This document shows, piece by piece, positions 5,851 to 5,878 of a DNA stretch of 5,878 nucleotides (its first letter is position 1; each line of letters opens with the position of its first letter). The notes below the pieces were generated by a model that saw only the letters and a list, made by a program, of their open reading frames with translations, was not told the origin of the DNA and did no database searches. The position numbers were made by a program, and so were the translations under genes. This DNA comes from Gammaproteobacteria bacterium (GTDB lineage Bacteria > Pseudomonadota > Gammaproteobacteria > Eutrophobiales > Eutrophobiaceae), in contig JACQHV010000135.1 in NCBI GenBank assembly GCA_016198885.1, forward strand, positions 1-5,878, in the 5' to 3' direction.

Positions 5851-5878
5851 TTGACCACATATTATTGTGGTGCTATAC
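5851..5878 (+). promoter_or_regulatory. sigma70 promoter reading out of the window
   Basis: TTGACC (5851-5856) is followed after exactly 17 bases by TATAC (5874-5878), whose sixth base is beyond the edge. A TGC just before it makes an extended -10. This is the best promoter in the window. Box 2 fills its spacer, so binding there should exclude RNA polymerase. The gene it serves lies outside the window. Confidence 0.7.
5855..5870. promoter_or_regulatory. NrdR box 2 (predicted), inside the promoter spacer
   Basis: CCACATATTATTGTGG repeats the CCACA-N6-TGTGG form of box 1, and the flanking A and T extend the symmetry to 18 bp. It covers the end of the -35 and most of the spacer. The 16-base gap and 32-bp centre spacing put both boxes on the same face of the helix, as is known for tandem NrdR sites. 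NrdR is the ATP/dATP-sensing repressor of ribonucleotide reductase genes. Confidence 0.65.

Overview
The window reads as chromosomal DNA from a proteobacterium, most likely a gamma- or betaproteobacterium. This rests on the MaeB-like malic enzyme, an HslV-like Anbu protease, and what look like paired NrdR boxes at a sigma70-type promoter. The species cannot be named from the sequence alone. There is no sign of phage, insertion sequence, CRISPR, tRNA or rRNA.

Three intact genes lie on the minus strand and are read from right to left. A 581-residue protein (3415-5160) fuses an N-terminal cyclic-nucleotide-binding domain to a short-form malic enzyme. After a 154-base gap comes a 710-residue molybdopterin/[4Fe-4S] oxidoreductase of the DMSO reductase superfamily (1128-3260) with no partner subunits beside it. 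After another 223 bases comes an Anbu-type proteasome-related protease (152-904). The first two could share a transcript, but the gap between them carries a dyad resembling an NtrC half-site pair and a micro-ORF, so separate control is possible. Anbu has its own candidate promoter.

The right-hand 600 bases are on the other strand. Positions 5280-5525 hold the decayed remains of a two-domain CDGSH iron-sulfur protein. It is invisible to an ORF caller because its start is ATA, it has two frameshifts and it carries a stop, yet all eight cluster ligands can still be read across the frames. From 5526 to the edge there is no gene. The last 56 bases form a strong promoter (TTGACC, 17 bases, TATAC) with two CCACA-N6-TGTGG palindromes 32 bp apart. 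That architecture fits NrdR control of a ribonucleotide reductase operon starting just outside the window.

The genes do not form an obvious single pathway. The malic enzyme feeds pyruvate and NAD(P)H, and the Mo enzyme is a redox enzyme of unknown substrate. The most unusual item is the malic enzyme, in which a nucleotide-sensing domain at the N-terminus stands where MaeB carries a C-terminal phosphotransacetylase-like regulatory domain.
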